From positions 1-64,000 of the forward strand of contig JAJQIF010000009.1 of the NCBI GenBank assembly GCA_021199355.1: DNA of 64,000 nt. The letters run 5' to 3'. Both the position numbers and the translations under genes were made by a program. The notes under the pieces are model-generated. The model saw only the letters and a program-made list of their open reading frames with translations. It did not search any database and had not been told where the DNA came from. Shown here piece after piece: positions 41,187-49,648 of the stretch; the stretch's first letter is position 1; each line of letters starts with the position of its first letter. The stretch is from Oscillospiraceae bacterium (GTDB lineage: Bacteria > Bacillota > Clostridia > Oscillospirales > Ruminococcaceae).

Positions 41187-42773
41187 ATGAAAAACAAATG
41201 GCTGTTTTATGCCACGGCGTTCTTCTCGGGACTGTCGGTAATGGCGATAGAGCTCGGCGCGCAAAGGCTTCTGGCACCTTACTTCTCATCGAGTCAGATT
41301 GTCTGGACGATAGTCATCGGCACTATCATGATTGCGATGGCGATAGGAAACGTCCTCGGCGGAAAGATGGCGGACAAGCACAACAACCCTGACTATCTTT
41401 TCGGTTGGCTTTTCGGTGCGGCAACGTGGACGATGCTCATCCCTCTTGTTGGAAAGTTCATTATCGCCGGAGTCGCCTTGGTGCTTGCAATGTTCGTGAC
41501 GACGAACTACCTTATCGTCGCGGCATTCGTCTCCTGCATAATCGTTTTCGTTTTCCCGCTTCTGGTTCTCGGAATGGTAACCCCGAACCTCGTCAAATAT
41601 GCAACCTCGAGCCTTGAGGAGAGCGGCAGAACTGTTGGACGCATTGAAGCCTGCAACACAATCGGCTCGATAATCGGCACATTCCTGCCGACCTTCGTCA
41701 CAATCCCGAACATTGGCACTGCGATGACCTTCGTTCTGTTCGCGAGCATTCTCTACATCGTCTGCATCGTCTACTGGATTATGAAGAAGAAAAAGTTTGT
41801 TGGAAAAGGCATTGCGATGGTGGTTGTGTTCGCCTTGGGAATTCTCTCGAACAACATCGGCGTCGCTTTCTGGGAGACGGATATCCTCTATGAGGGCGAA
41901 TCAATCTATAACTACTTGAGAGTTGAGGAGGACGAGGACTCGATTTACCTGTCGACGAACGTCCTCTTCGGCGTTCAGTCGGTCAAGATGAAGACCACCG
42001 GTTTGACCGGCATGTATTATGACTACGCCCTTGCCGCACCGGTAATGGCAGGAGCCGCCGAAGATGAGAGCACCTCCGTCCTGATTTTAGGGCTCGGCAC
42101 CGGCACCTTTGCCACGCAGTGCGAATACTATTTCGGAATCACCGACATCGACGGTGTCGAAATCGACCAGAAGATTATCGACCTTGCCTATGAATACTTC
42201 GACCTCTCCGACTGCGTCACGACCTACACTCAGGACGGCAGAGCCTATATCAACCTGACCGACGAGACCTATGACGTGATTATGGTCGACGCCTATCAGG
42301 ATATAACAATCCCGTTCCAGATGTCGAGCGTCGAGTTCTTCGAAGAGGTCGCCGAGCATCTTAACGACGGCGGAGTGATGGTCGTCAACATGAACATGTA
42401 CTCGACGGGTGAAGAGGACAGCATCAACGACTATCTCTGTGGGACGATAAAATCCGTCTTCGACAGCGTCTACACAGTCGCAACAAGCGGCTCGAACCTC
42501 GTTCTTTTCGCCTCGAACAGCTATGATTGCTATGACCAGCTCGGCGCAAGCCTTGACTCCCTCGACGGCACGGTCAACACCTTCATGACCAGAGTTTACA
42601 ACCGCATGACCGAAGTCGAACCCAGCGATTTAATCCTGACTGACGATAAAGCTCCGGTCGAGCTCCTCGGCATGCAGGTTCTCGACGAGATGATTTCATC
42701 CGAACTCGAATCCCTGAAAAGGATGATGCAGGACATGAGCGTCTCGGAGCTGTATCAGTATCTGATAGCTTGA
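41187..42773 (+). CDS. membrane protein fused to spermidine-synthase-like domain
   Basis: 528 residues. The first ~220 residues form at least six helices of a small transporter-like half (MAIELGAQRLLAPYFSSSQIVWTIVIG, AIGNVLGGKMADKH). The C-terminal part (about 290-470) is a Rossmann spermidine-synthase-like domain: SVLILGLGTGTFA, Asp in IDGVEIDQKIID, DVIMVDAYQD. The order is typical of membrane-fused putative spermidine synthases; the polyamine substrate is unproven. Twenty-eight bases after the FGGY kinase, probably co-transcribed. Confidence 0.86.
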   Translation: MKNKWLFYATAFFSGLSVMAIELGAQRLLAPYFSSSQIVWTIVIGTIMIAMAIGNVLGGKMADKHNNPDYLFGWLFGAATWTMLIPLVGKFIIAGVALVLAMFVTTNYLIVAAFVSCIIVFVFPLLVLGMVTPNLVKYATSSLEESGRTVGRIEACNTIGSIIGTFLPTFVTIPNIGTAMTFVLFASILYIVCIVYWIMKKKKFVGKGIAMVVVFALGILSNNIGVAFWETDILYEGESIYNYLRVEEDEDSIYLSTNVLFGVQSVKMKTTGLTGMYYDYALAAPVMAGAAEDESTSVLILGLGTGTFATQCEYYFGITDIDGVEIDQKIIDLAYEYFDLSDCVTTYTQDGRAYINLTDETYDVIMVDAYQDITIPFQMSSVEFFEEVAEHLNDGGVMVVNMNMYSTGEEDSINDYLCGTIKSVFDSVYTVATSGSNLVLFASNSYDCYDQLGASLDSLDGTVNTFMTRVYNRMTEVEPSDLILTDDKAPVELLGMQVLDEMISSELESLKRMMQDMSVSELYQYLIA

Positions 42774-42792
42774 TGTGATTCGAACATAAAAA

Positions 42793-42830
42793 GAACCGCC
42801 CCGAAATTCGAGGCGGTATTTTTATTTCAC
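42793..42830. terminator. bidirectional terminator between convergent genes
   Basis: AAAAAGAACCGCC, CCGAAATTCGA, GGCGGTATTTTT: A-run, stem, T-run; serves both strands. Confidence 0.88.
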
Positions 42831-42832
42831 AA

Positions 42833-43735
42833 TCAATTTTTCTTCTGCACCAGAACCTTGAGCCCCTTCTCCCTGACCTTAATCACCGACTCGGTGTATT
42901 CTCCGCCCTTTTCGCCGTCAACCGTCCACGCGATAGGTGTCTTGCACTTAAGCGTGAGCTTCGACGTCTTGAACCCGTCCATATACTCGTTGTCAAAATC
43001 GAGCTTCATGACCGAAGCGATTATGTGGTTGAGCTCTGCGGTGTTCTTTGGATTTTTGATGAGCAGAACCTCGAACTTTCCGTCGTCAAGGCGGATGTCG
43101 TCGACGCCCCGAATCTTCATCCCGCCGACGTGAACGGTGTTTAAGATAAGCCCAAGGAGATAGTCGCCCTTGCCGCTTCTTTCCTCAGATTCGAACGTGA
43201 GTTTATAGGAAGTCATCGCCGGAAGGGAAGCCAAGCCCTCCAAAATATATGCGCTGAATCCGAGCTGATTCTTTGCATTCTGGGGCGTGCTGTAGGAGAC
43301 CTCGGCAAGCGTCCCGAAAGCCGCAACATAGGTGAAATATCTGCCGTTTAAGCTCCCCACATCGCAGACGAAGGGCACGCCTTCTATAGCCGTCTTCGCC
43401 GCATCAATCGTCCTCGTCGGAATTCCGACCGACTTCGAGAAATCGTTCGTCGACCCGCAGGGGATATAGCCGAAGCTGCTCCGGTAATCGGCTTTGATGA
43501 ACCCGTTGACGGCTTCGTTCAGCGTCCCGTCGCCGCCGGCAATCACGATTCTGTCATAGCCAAGGTTACAGCGCTCGGAGACCGTCTCAAGACAGTCGAG
43601 CCGTCTCTGCGTCGGATGGACGGTGACCTCATATCCGCCTTTTGTGAAGGTGTCGACGATGTCCGAAAGCTTTTTCGCAATCGTTTTCGTCCCCGAATTG
43701 GGGTTATACACGAGTAACAGCCGCTTCTCGTTCAT
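42833..43735 (-). CDS. diacylglycerol/lipid kinase family protein
   Basis: 300 residues of the DAGK catalytic family (DagK/YegS-type). ATP site VYNPNSGTKTIAKKLSDI, GGDGTLNEAVNGF, GSTNDFSKS and the C-terminal beta-sandwich (WTVDGEKGGEYT). These enzymes phosphorylate diacylglycerol, undecaprenol or sphingolipids; DagK-like recycling of diacylglycerol is the simplest reading. Twelve bases after the small gene upstream. Confidence 0.93.
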   Translation of the reverse strand: MNEKRLLLVYNPNSGTKTIAKKLSDIVDTFTKGGYEVTVHPTQRRLDCLETVSERCNLGYDRIVIAGGDGTLNEAVNGFIKADYRSSFGYIPCGSTNDFSKSVGIPTRTIDAAKTAIEGVPFVCDVGSLNGRYFTYVAAFGTLAEVSYSTPQNAKNQLGFSAYILEGLASLPAMTSYKLTFESEERSGKGDYLLGLILNTVHVGGMKIRGVDDIRLDDGKFEVLLIKNPKNTAELNHIIASVMKLDFDNEYMDGFKTSKLTLKCKTPIAWTVDGEKGGEYTESVIKVREKGLKVLVQKKN

Positions 43736-43747
43736 GAGATTCGCCTC

Positions 43748-44062
43748 CTATTTTCGGTAGTAGGAATAGTGCGCCGTGACAAAGCGCTTCTCGCCGGTGT
43801 AGTCGTCATAGCCGACTATTTCAACGCCGTTGCCGCTCAGTAGCTCGCCCATGGTGGCGTCCTTGATTCTGCATCTGAATACCTCGTGAGCCTCGCACAT
43901 GACGACGATAACGTCGCCGAGGATTATAATCCCGCCGTTCTTCCCGAGAACCTTTTCCTGCCCGTCAATCCTCTCGACGGCGTACTGAATCGACTTGCCG
44001 TTGAACTTGGCTAAATCTTTCTGAGATAGTGCATACTTGTCCTTCTTCTTGAAGAGTCCCAT
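43748..44062 (-). CDS. unknown small protein between maf and the lipid kinase
   Basis: 104 residues, no family recognised. N-terminus KKKDKYALSQKDLAKFNGKSIQYAV is basic; the rest predicts beta strands (GGIIILGDVIVVMCEAHEVFRCRIKD, EIVGYDDYTGEKRFVTAHYSYYRK), compatible with a small Sm- or OB-like barrel. Start ATG 44062 has GGAGG 7 bases ahead; GTG 44065 is less likely. Three bases from maf, so in a maf-this-lipid kinase operon. No signal peptide. Confidence 0.8.
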   Translation of the reverse strand: MGLFKKKDKYALSQKDLAKFNGKSIQYAVERIDGQEKVLGKNGGIIILGDVIVVMCEAHEVFRCRIKDATMGELLSGNGVEIVGYDDYTGEKRFVTAHYSYYRK

Positions 44063-44065
44063 CAC

Positions 44066-44641
44066 TCAGCCTCCCGCCAGTCTCAGGAGCTTGTCGATTT
44101 CACGCTTGAGCTTCGCAATCGGAAGCCCCATGACGTTGTAATAGTCGCCCCTGATGCCCTTTATAAAGAGCGCTCCGCCGTCCTGAACGCCATAGGAGCC
44201 GGCTTTGTCAAGAGGCTTGAATTCGGCAATGTAGTTACGAATCTCAGAATCCGAGAGGGGATAGAACTCGACGTCCGTCTCCTGTGAGAAGGAAAGCGTC
44301 TTGCCCTTGTAGCAGATGCAGACGCCGCTGACGACTGTGTGTGTTCTCCCGGAAAGTGTCCCGAGCATGTCGTAAGCGACTGATTCGTCCTTAGGTTTCC
44401 CGAAGATAACGCCGTCGAGGATTACAACCGTGTCGCAACCGACGACAATCTCGTCGGGATGAGTCTTTGCGACGCTCATAGCCTTCCTGACCGCCAGAAT
44501 TTCCGGAACCGAATAGGGTTCGGTCTCTTTTGGAAGCACTTCGTCGCAGTCGGGCGAGATAACCTCGAAATCTTTGGTGATGAACGCAAAAAGCTCGTGT
44601 CTTCTCGGCGAACTTGACGCCAATATGTATTTTATAGCCAT
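44066..44641 (-). CDS. maf: Maf family nucleotide pyrophosphatase
   Basis: 191 residues; hydrolyses modified or standard NTPs and is linked to septum control. Opening KYILASSSPRRHELFAFI, CDTVVILDG, KPLDKAGSYGVQDGG with the family glutamate/lysine set. Start ATG 44641 follows GGAGGAG; the frame to 44683 lacks a site. Confidence 0.94.
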   Translation of the reverse strand: MAIKYILASSSPRRHELFAFITKDFEVISPDCDEVLPKETEPYSVPEILAVRKAMSVAKTHPDEIVVGCDTVVILDGVIFGKPKDESVAYDMLGTLSGRTHTVVSGVCICYKGKTLSFSQETDVEFYPLSDSEIRNYIAEFKPLDKAGSYGVQDGGALFIKGIRGDYYNVMGLPIAKLKREIDKLLRLAGG

Positions 44642-44701
44642 ACAGACTCCTCCATAGTACAATCTAAGACTATTGTAGCACAAAAAAGCGTGAAAATCAA
44701 C

Positions 44702-44730
44702 TTGACAGCCTTACTCAATTAATGTAAAAT
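44702..44730 (+). promoter_or_regulatory. promoter of the permease gene
   Basis: TTGACA, 17-base spacer, TAAAAT. Its -10 covers an in-frame ATG at 44729, which rules that ATG out as the start of the permease. Confidence 0.85.
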
Positions 44731-44761
44731 GGAGAAGTTAGAAATTATAATAGGGGTTTGT

Positions 44762-45613
44762 ATGGATTTAGTTATAGATGTACTCTTGGACGCACTTGTA
44801 GACACGGCGAAAATGCTTCCGTTTCTGTTCGGTGCGTACCTGCTGATAGAGTTTTTAGAGCACAAGGCGAGCGATAAGCTTGCAAATTCTCTTCGCAAGA
44901 TGGGACCGTTCGGACCGATTGGCGGAGCGATAATCGGCTGTGTGCCGCAGTGCGGATTTTCCGTTGCGGTGACAAATCTTTTCTCTGGGAGGCTTGTGAG
45001 CCTTGGCACTTTGATTGCGGTCTACATCGCCACGAGCGACGAAGCAATCCCGATTCTATTGTCCGGCGGAAACGCCGCCGACGTCGGAAGACTTATACTT
45101 GCAAAGCTCATAATCGCCATCCTTGCGGGGCTTCTTATAGACACAATACTCCGGTTCTTTCATCGAAAAGGCAACGAGGAAGAGGAGCCCTATCGCGATC
45201 TTTGCGAGGGTTGCGGCTGTGAGGAGCACGGAGTGGTCTATTCAGCGGCTAAGCACACTGTCCAGATTTTCATATTCTTATTCATAACGTCGCTTGTCTT
45301 GGGCTTCGCAATCGAGCTCCTCGGAGAGGACAGGCTCGGAAGCATATTGATGACCGACAGCATCTTCCAGCCGTTTCTGGCGGCTCTTATAGGGCTCATC
45401 CCGAACTGCGCCGCATCGGTGCTTCTGACTAATTTGTATGCCGCAGGCGGTCTTTCCTTCGGCTCGGTGGTCGCGGGGCTCTCGACCGGAGCGGGCTTGG
45501 GAATCGTGGTTCTCTTCAAGACAAACAAGAGACTCAAAGAAAACATAGCAATCCTTCTGCTTCTGTACGCAATCGGTGCATTCAGCGGAATGATAATAAA
45601 TCTTGTAATGTAA
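44762..45613 (+). CDS. ArsP_2/putative manganese-transporter family permease
   Basis: 283 residues, about eight helices in two inverted halves with matching signatures: GPIGGAIIGCVPQCGFSVAVTNLFSGRLVS and AALIGLIPNCAASVLLTNLYAAGGLS. Each half carries a conserved Pro-Cys/Asn-Cys motif in a helix. A cytoplasmic CEGCGCEEHG loop (about 145-155) may bind metal. Family members are thought to export arsenicals, organo-arsenic or divalent metals; substrate open. Start at 44762 is set by AGGGG and by the promoter overlapping the earlier ATG. Confidence 0.82.
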   Translation: MDLVIDVLLDALVDTAKMLPFLFGAYLLIEFLEHKASDKLANSLRKMGPFGPIGGAIIGCVPQCGFSVAVTNLFSGRLVSLGTLIAVYIATSDEAIPILLSGGNAADVGRLILAKLIIAILAGLLIDTILRFFHRKGNEEEEPYRDLCEGCGCEEHGVVYSAAKHTVQIFIFLFITSLVLGFAIELLGEDRLGSILMTDSIFQPFLAALIGLIPNCAASVLLTNLYAAGGLSFGSVVAGLSTGAGLGIVVLFKTNKRLKENIAILLLLYAIGAFSGMIINLVM

Positions 45614-45628
45614 AATAGGAGGTTCACA

Positions 45629-45904
45629 ATGGACGAACAGCTTAACAGTGAAGAAATAGAATTCAGGTATGACACCCAGCTCCTCATCGACGGCGAGAAT
45701 CTTGACGAGGACGAAATCGACGATTATTTCGTCGAGCATTTCAAGGGCGACTGCCTCTTGGCATACGGCGACGAGGAGACCATCAAGATTCACTACCACA
45801 CAAACGAGCCCTGGAAGGTTCTCGAATATTGCTCCACCCTCGGAGAAATCTACGACATAGTTGTCGAGGACATGGTTCGTCAGGCGAAAGGCTTGAAAGG
45901 CTGA
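45629..45904 (+). CDS. FakA C-terminal-domain-like small protein
   Basis: 91 residues. The sequence matches the last domain of the DAK/FakA fatty-acid kinase: FRYDTQLLIDGENL, CLLAYGDEETIKIHYHTNEPWKVLEY, IVVEDMVRQAKG, including the HxHT core. It lacks the kinase and linker domains altogether. In full FakA this part contacts FakB (DegV) proteins; a stand-alone copy might bind a DegV partner or a fatty acid. Fifteen bases after the permease, likely co-transcribed. Confidence 0.78.
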   Translation: MDEQLNSEEIEFRYDTQLLIDGENLDEDEIDDYFVEHFKGDCLLAYGDEETIKIHYHTNEPWKVLEYCSTLGEIYDIVVEDMVRQAKGLKG

Positions 45905-45914
45905 TAAAATCAAA

Positions 45915-45950
45915 GCGCAGTGCACCGTTCAAGATGCACTGCGTATTTGT
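45915..45950 (+). terminator. terminator after the FakA-C-like gene
   Basis: CGCAGTGCA, 10-base loop, TGCACTGCG, TATTTGT. Moderate U content; may also serve the convergent M23 gene. Confidence 0.75.
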
Positions 45951-45959
45951 AGAGCCCGA

Positions 45960-46673
45960 TTATTTCACAGGCTCGATATAGGAAATCGGGTCAATCCATG
46001 TGCCCTCGTATTTGAGAGCAAAGTGCAGATGCGATTCAAGATCCGATTCTATATCCGCCGTGTTGCCGACCGTTCCGATAACCGTGCCGGATGCCACTTT
46101 ATCGCCGACGCTTACGGAAATGTCATCCCCCAAGCCGCAATAGTAGCCGATAACCGTGTCGCCGTGGTCGATGACGACGCAGTTGCCCCATAGGGTGTCG
46201 TTATAGATGTCGGTAACGGTTCCCGAGGTCATCGACTTGACCGCTGTGCCTTCCGGGGCTGAGATGTCGATTCCGTCATGGGTCTTCCAGACGCTCCCCG
46301 TCATCTTCACAAGCTCTCCCCATGAGTATTCCGTCAGGATTTCTCCCGACACCGGCAGCATCTTCGCCTCCTCATAGAAAAGCGTCTCTAACTCTTCGGT
46401 GATGTCGGCGGCGGTCACTTCCGAAGCCGTGTCGTCTTCGATTACCGCTTCCTCCGATTTTACGGCATTGGTCACAATCGAGTCGACCGTCTCGTAGTCG
46501 TCAAGGTCGGGGAGCTCAAGCGTGTCGCTCACGTCGGGGATAAGCGTCTCCGTCAGAGACCCCACTGCCGTCCGGTAACCGACAGCCGTCGCCACGCCGA
46601 CCGCCAGAATCCCCACGCAAAGAGCAATGTACACCCCGCTCGATTTAAGACTCTTCTTGACTTTATCATTCAT
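45960..46673 (-). CDS. M23 peptidase domain protein, SpoIIQ-like
   Basis: 237 residues. One N-terminal membrane helix (about 14-35), an acidic linker, and an extracytoplasmic M23/LytM domain (about 105-237) with the metal motifs intact: HDGIDI (HxxxD) and SHLHFAL (HxH). The arrangement MLPVSGEILTEYSWGELVKMTGSVWKTHDGID closely follows SpoIIQ, the engulfment/feeding-tube protein of forespores. Clostridial SpoIIQ, unlike that of Bacillus, may keep the zinc residues. This supports a spore former. No sigma-F/G promoter was confidently seen upstream. Confidence 0.8.
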   Translation of the reverse strand: MNDKVKKSLKSSGVYIALCVGILAVGVATAVGYRTAVGSLTETLIPDVSDTLELPDLDDYETVDSIVTNAVKSEEAVIEDDTASEVTAADITEELETLFYEEAKMLPVSGEILTEYSWGELVKMTGSVWKTHDGIDISAPEGTAVKSMTSGTVTDIYNDTLWGNCVVIDHGDTVIGYYCGLGDDISVSVGDKVASGTVIGTVGNTADIESDLESHLHFALKYEGTWIDPISYIEPVK

Positions 46674-46762
46674 ACTGAATTTGCACTCGCTTTCTGCCCG
46701 TTCGGGCGTTCTTTAAAGCTAAGTATTAACAGATTTTTTGGAAATATACATGGAGGACATAC

Positions 46763-47227
46763 ATGGACAACTCAACTCTTTGTTACATCGAAAAAGACGA
46801 CGCATACCTCATGATGCACCGCGTCAAGAAGAAAAACGATATGAACCACGACAAGTGGATTGGCATCGGCGGGCATTTCGAATTCGGCGAATCGCCCTAT
46901 GACTGCGTCAGACGTGAAGCCTACGAAGAAACCGGCGTCATCCTCGTGAACCCGAAATATCGCGGCATCGTGACCTTCGTCACCGATGACTCTTATGACG
47001 AGCAGATGCACCTATTTACATGCACCGACTACGAGGGCGAATTGAGCCTCGACTGCAATGAAGGCGACCTCGAATGGGTCAAAAAATCGGAAATAAAAAA
47101 CCTCCCCATCTGGGAAGGCGATAAGATATTCTTTGAACTACTCGACAGCGACGAGCCCTTCTTCTCGCTGAAGCTCAGGTACGAAGGGGATAGGCTTGTG
47201 GAAGTGGTGTTGAACGGACAAAAGTAG
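46763..47227 (+). CDS. Nudix hydrolase
   Basis: 154 residues with a complete Nudix box, GHFEFGESPYDCVRREAYEETGV (Gx5Ex7REUxEExGU). The opening TLCYIEKDDAYLMMHRVKKKNDMN and the length resemble 8-oxo-dGTP diphosphatases (MutT/YvcI type); the exact nucleotide is not predictable. GGAGG 6 bases before the start. Single gene; the next bases form a dispersed repeat acting as terminator. Confidence 0.9.
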   Translation: MDNSTLCYIEKDDAYLMMHRVKKKNDMNHDKWIGIGGHFEFGESPYDCVRREAYEETGVILVNPKYRGIVTFVTDDSYDEQMHLFTCTDYEGELSLDCNEGDLEWVKKSEIKNLPIWEGDKIFFELLDSDEPFFSLKLRYEGDRLVEVVLNGQK

Positions 47228-47258
47228 GGGCGGATATCATCCGCCCGCTTTTTTATGT
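47225..47258. repeat. dispersed palindrome, copy 4, serving as terminator
   Basis: The 24 bases at 47225-47248 are identical to the copy at 3907-3930 (8-bp stem GGGCGGAT/ATCCGCCC). A T-run CTTTTTTAT follows, so here the element doubles as a terminator between the convergent Nudix and GH31 genes. Confidence 0.85.
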
Positions 47259-47266
47259 CCGAAAAC

Positions 47267-49615
47267 TTAAATTTCAATGCTGACCGATGTCGACCCCGCC
47301 GCACAAGCAACCGCCTTGTCTGTGCCACTAATCTTGACCGTAAAGTCGCAATCGCGCTTGTCATAGCTGACAGTAACGGTGTTTCCACTTCTCGAAGCAG
47401 TGATTTCGGTAATCTTGACAGCGTCCTTGTCGTAAACGACTGCCGAAGCGGTCTTGCCGTCGTCGAGCTCGTAGATAACTACTTCGGCGTTCTTCATGTA
47501 ATCATACTCGAAATCTCTCTTGAAGTCGCCCCAGACGATGATGGAGTTGGGCTTGGCAAGAACCGGCATCTTGAAGTAGTTCATGGTTTCGCGGTGCCAC
47601 TTTTCGCCCTCGTAGACCTCGCCGGTGATGATGTCTGTCCACTTTCCTGCGGGGAGATACCAGAGCGCCTCGCCACGGTCGTTCATAATCGGAGCGCAAA
47701 GAAGGTTGTCGCCGAGCATATATTGCATGTCAAGAGTTCTGCAGGTCGGGTCGTCGGCATAGTCCATAACCATCGCTCTCATCATCGGAACGCCAATCTT
47801 ATGCGTCTTGACAGCCTGTGAGAAGATGTAGGGCATCAGCTTGCCCTTGAGCTTGGTGAAGAAGCCTAAGACATCGCAAGCCTCGTCATCAAAGAGCCAC
47901 GGAACTCTGTAGGAGCTGTTTCCGTGAAGTCTTGAATGGGTAGAAAGAAGCCCGAAAGCGCACCAACGCTTGTAGATGTCGGGAGTTGCGGTCTGTTCAA
48001 AGCCTGAGATATCGTGCGAGAAGAATCCGAAACCGGAGAGTGAGAGGGAAAGTCCGCCTCTGAGGGTCTCAGCCATCGAGCTGTATTCCGCCGAGCAGTC
48101 GCCGCCCCAGTGAACAGGGAACTGCTGTGAGCCGGCGGTTGCGCTTCTTGCAAAGAGGCAAGCCTTGTTCTCGCCGTAGTAGTCTTTCAGAACGTTGAAA
48201 ACGGTCTTGTTGTAAAGATATGTATAGTAGTTGTGCATCTTGATCGGGTCGGCACCGTTGTAGTAGACGCACTCGGTCGGGATTCTCTCGCCGAAGTCGG
48301 TCTTGAAGCAGTCAACGCCCATCTCGCAGAGGGCGCGAAGCTTCGAAGCATACCACTCGCAAGCCTCAGGATTCGTGAAGTCGACGATAGCCATTCCCGG
48401 CTGCCACATGTCGCACTGGAAGACGGAACCGTCGGGATTCAGGATGAAGTAATCGTTCTCTACGCCTTCGTCAAAGAGCTTCGAGCGCTGGGAGATATAG
48501 GGGTTAATCCATACGCAGGTCTTCAAGCCCTTGTCGTCGTGAAGACGCTTCAGCATTGCCGGCGGGTCGGGGAACTGCTTCAAATCCCACTCGAAGTTGC
48601 ACCACTCATACTCCTTCATCCAGAAGCAGTCGAAGTGGAAGACAGACAGCGGGATGTCCCTCTCAGCCATGCCGTCAATAAACGAAGTGATAGTAGCCTC
48701 GTCATACTGAGTTGTGAACGAGGTTGTAAGCCAGAGACCGAAGGTATAAGCCGGAGGAAGTGCCGGTTTGCCGGTGAGGGTGGTGTAGTTAGAAAGAACC
48801 TCCTCAAGGTTTTCGCCGCCGATTACAAAGTATTCAAGGCTCTCGCCGGGGATGGTGATGGAGACTTTCGAAACGGTATCGGAAGCGACTTCAAACGAAA
48901 CGTTGTCCGAAGAATTTACGAACACGCCGTAGCTGTTCGAAGAAACATAGAACGGAATCGACTTGTATGACTGGTCCGAGCAGGTTCCGCCGTCGGAGTT
49001 CCAGACCTGAACGGTCTGACCGTTCTTTACAAACGGGGTGAACTTCTCGCCGAAGCCGTAAACATACTCTCCGGCATCGAGCGTGAGCTGTTCGCGGATA
49101 TAGGACGTGTGCGGGTCTGCGGGATAGGTCCAGAATGTGTCGTCAATGTGCGTCTGGAGCCTCTTCTCGGCGCGGCTGTTCTGCTCGGTGATGTAGCTCA
49201 ATGCTCTGTAGCTTCCGCCTGTCAGGTGCTTGTCGCCGTAGTAATACTCGATGCCCCAGTTCTCTTTGTTAATAACAACTTTGGTGTTGCCACTCGTAAT
49301 AGTGGCGCACTTCTCGCCGTTTTCGACCACGGGCTTATAGCCTGTGTCCTCGTTAAGCTCGAACTTCGGAGAATCATCGAGAGTTCCCTTGTAGTGGACA
49401 ACCGAGACCTTGATAACGTTCTCCATAGTGGAGGTGATTTCAAGCTCGAGTGTAGGTCCTCCGAGGGTCTGACCTCTGTTCCAGATTTTAGCATTCGTAG
49501 CCAAGATTTTGACGCCGTTCGGGATTTCGTCAACCTCATAAGCCTGATTGGCATAGTTGACCGAATACCCGACCTGATTAAGCCAATATCCGTCTGCAAA
49601 TTTCATTTGTTGCAT
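47267..49615 (-). CDS. GH31 alpha-xylosidase (YicI-like), cytoplasmic
   Basis: 782 residues: N-terminal beta-sandwich (about 1-220), catalytic (beta/alpha)8 barrel, two C-terminal beta domains. Nucleophile Asp in CFKTDFGERIP, acid/base Asp in VHWGGDCSAEY; FHFDCFWMKEYEWCNFEWD and WGGD are diagnostic of the YicI/XylS branch, which removes alpha-xylose from xyloglucan oligosaccharides. No signal peptide, so it acts after import. The ATG at 49615 has an AGGA 7 bases upstream; ATG 49606 (MKFADGYWLN) is the alternative and matches homologue starts. Last gene of the uxuA-uxuB-capA operon, 33 bases after capA. Confidence 0.92.
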   Translation of the reverse strand: MQQMKFADGYWLNQVGYSVNYANQAYEVDEIPNGVKILATNAKIWNRGQTLGGPTLELEITSTMENVIKVSVVHYKGTLDDSPKFELNEDTGYKPVVENGEKCATITSGNTKVVINKENWGIEYYYGDKHLTGGSYRALSYITEQNSRAEKRLQTHIDDTFWTYPADPHTSYIREQLTLDAGEYVYGFGEKFTPFVKNGQTVQVWNSDGGTCSDQSYKSIPFYVSSNSYGVFVNSSDNVSFEVASDTVSKVSITIPGESLEYFVIGGENLEEVLSNYTTLTGKPALPPAYTFGLWLTTSFTTQYDEATITSFIDGMAERDIPLSVFHFDCFWMKEYEWCNFEWDLKQFPDPPAMLKRLHDDKGLKTCVWINPYISQRSKLFDEGVENDYFILNPDGSVFQCDMWQPGMAIVDFTNPEACEWYASKLRALCEMGVDCFKTDFGERIPTECVYYNGADPIKMHNYYTYLYNKTVFNVLKDYYGENKACLFARSATAGSQQFPVHWGGDCSAEYSSMAETLRGGLSLSLSGFGFFSHDISGFEQTATPDIYKRWCAFGLLSTHSRLHGNSSYRVPWLFDDEACDVLGFFTKLKGKLMPYIFSQAVKTHKIGVPMMRAMVMDYADDPTCRTLDMQYMLGDNLLCAPIMNDRGEALWYLPAGKWTDIITGEVYEGEKWHRETMNYFKMPVLAKPNSIIVWGDFKRDFEYDYMKNAEVVIYELDDGKTASAVVYDKDAVKITEITASRSGNTVTVSYDKRDCDFTVKISGTDKAVACAAGSTSVSIEI

Positions 49616-49648
49616 CTTCCTTTCCTGATGAATGATTATATTTTGGTG

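Noticed and set aside
46674-46762. sigma-F/G promoter for the SpoIIQ-like gene
   Set aside because: No convincing -35/-10 of the forespore type could be placed; left uncalled.
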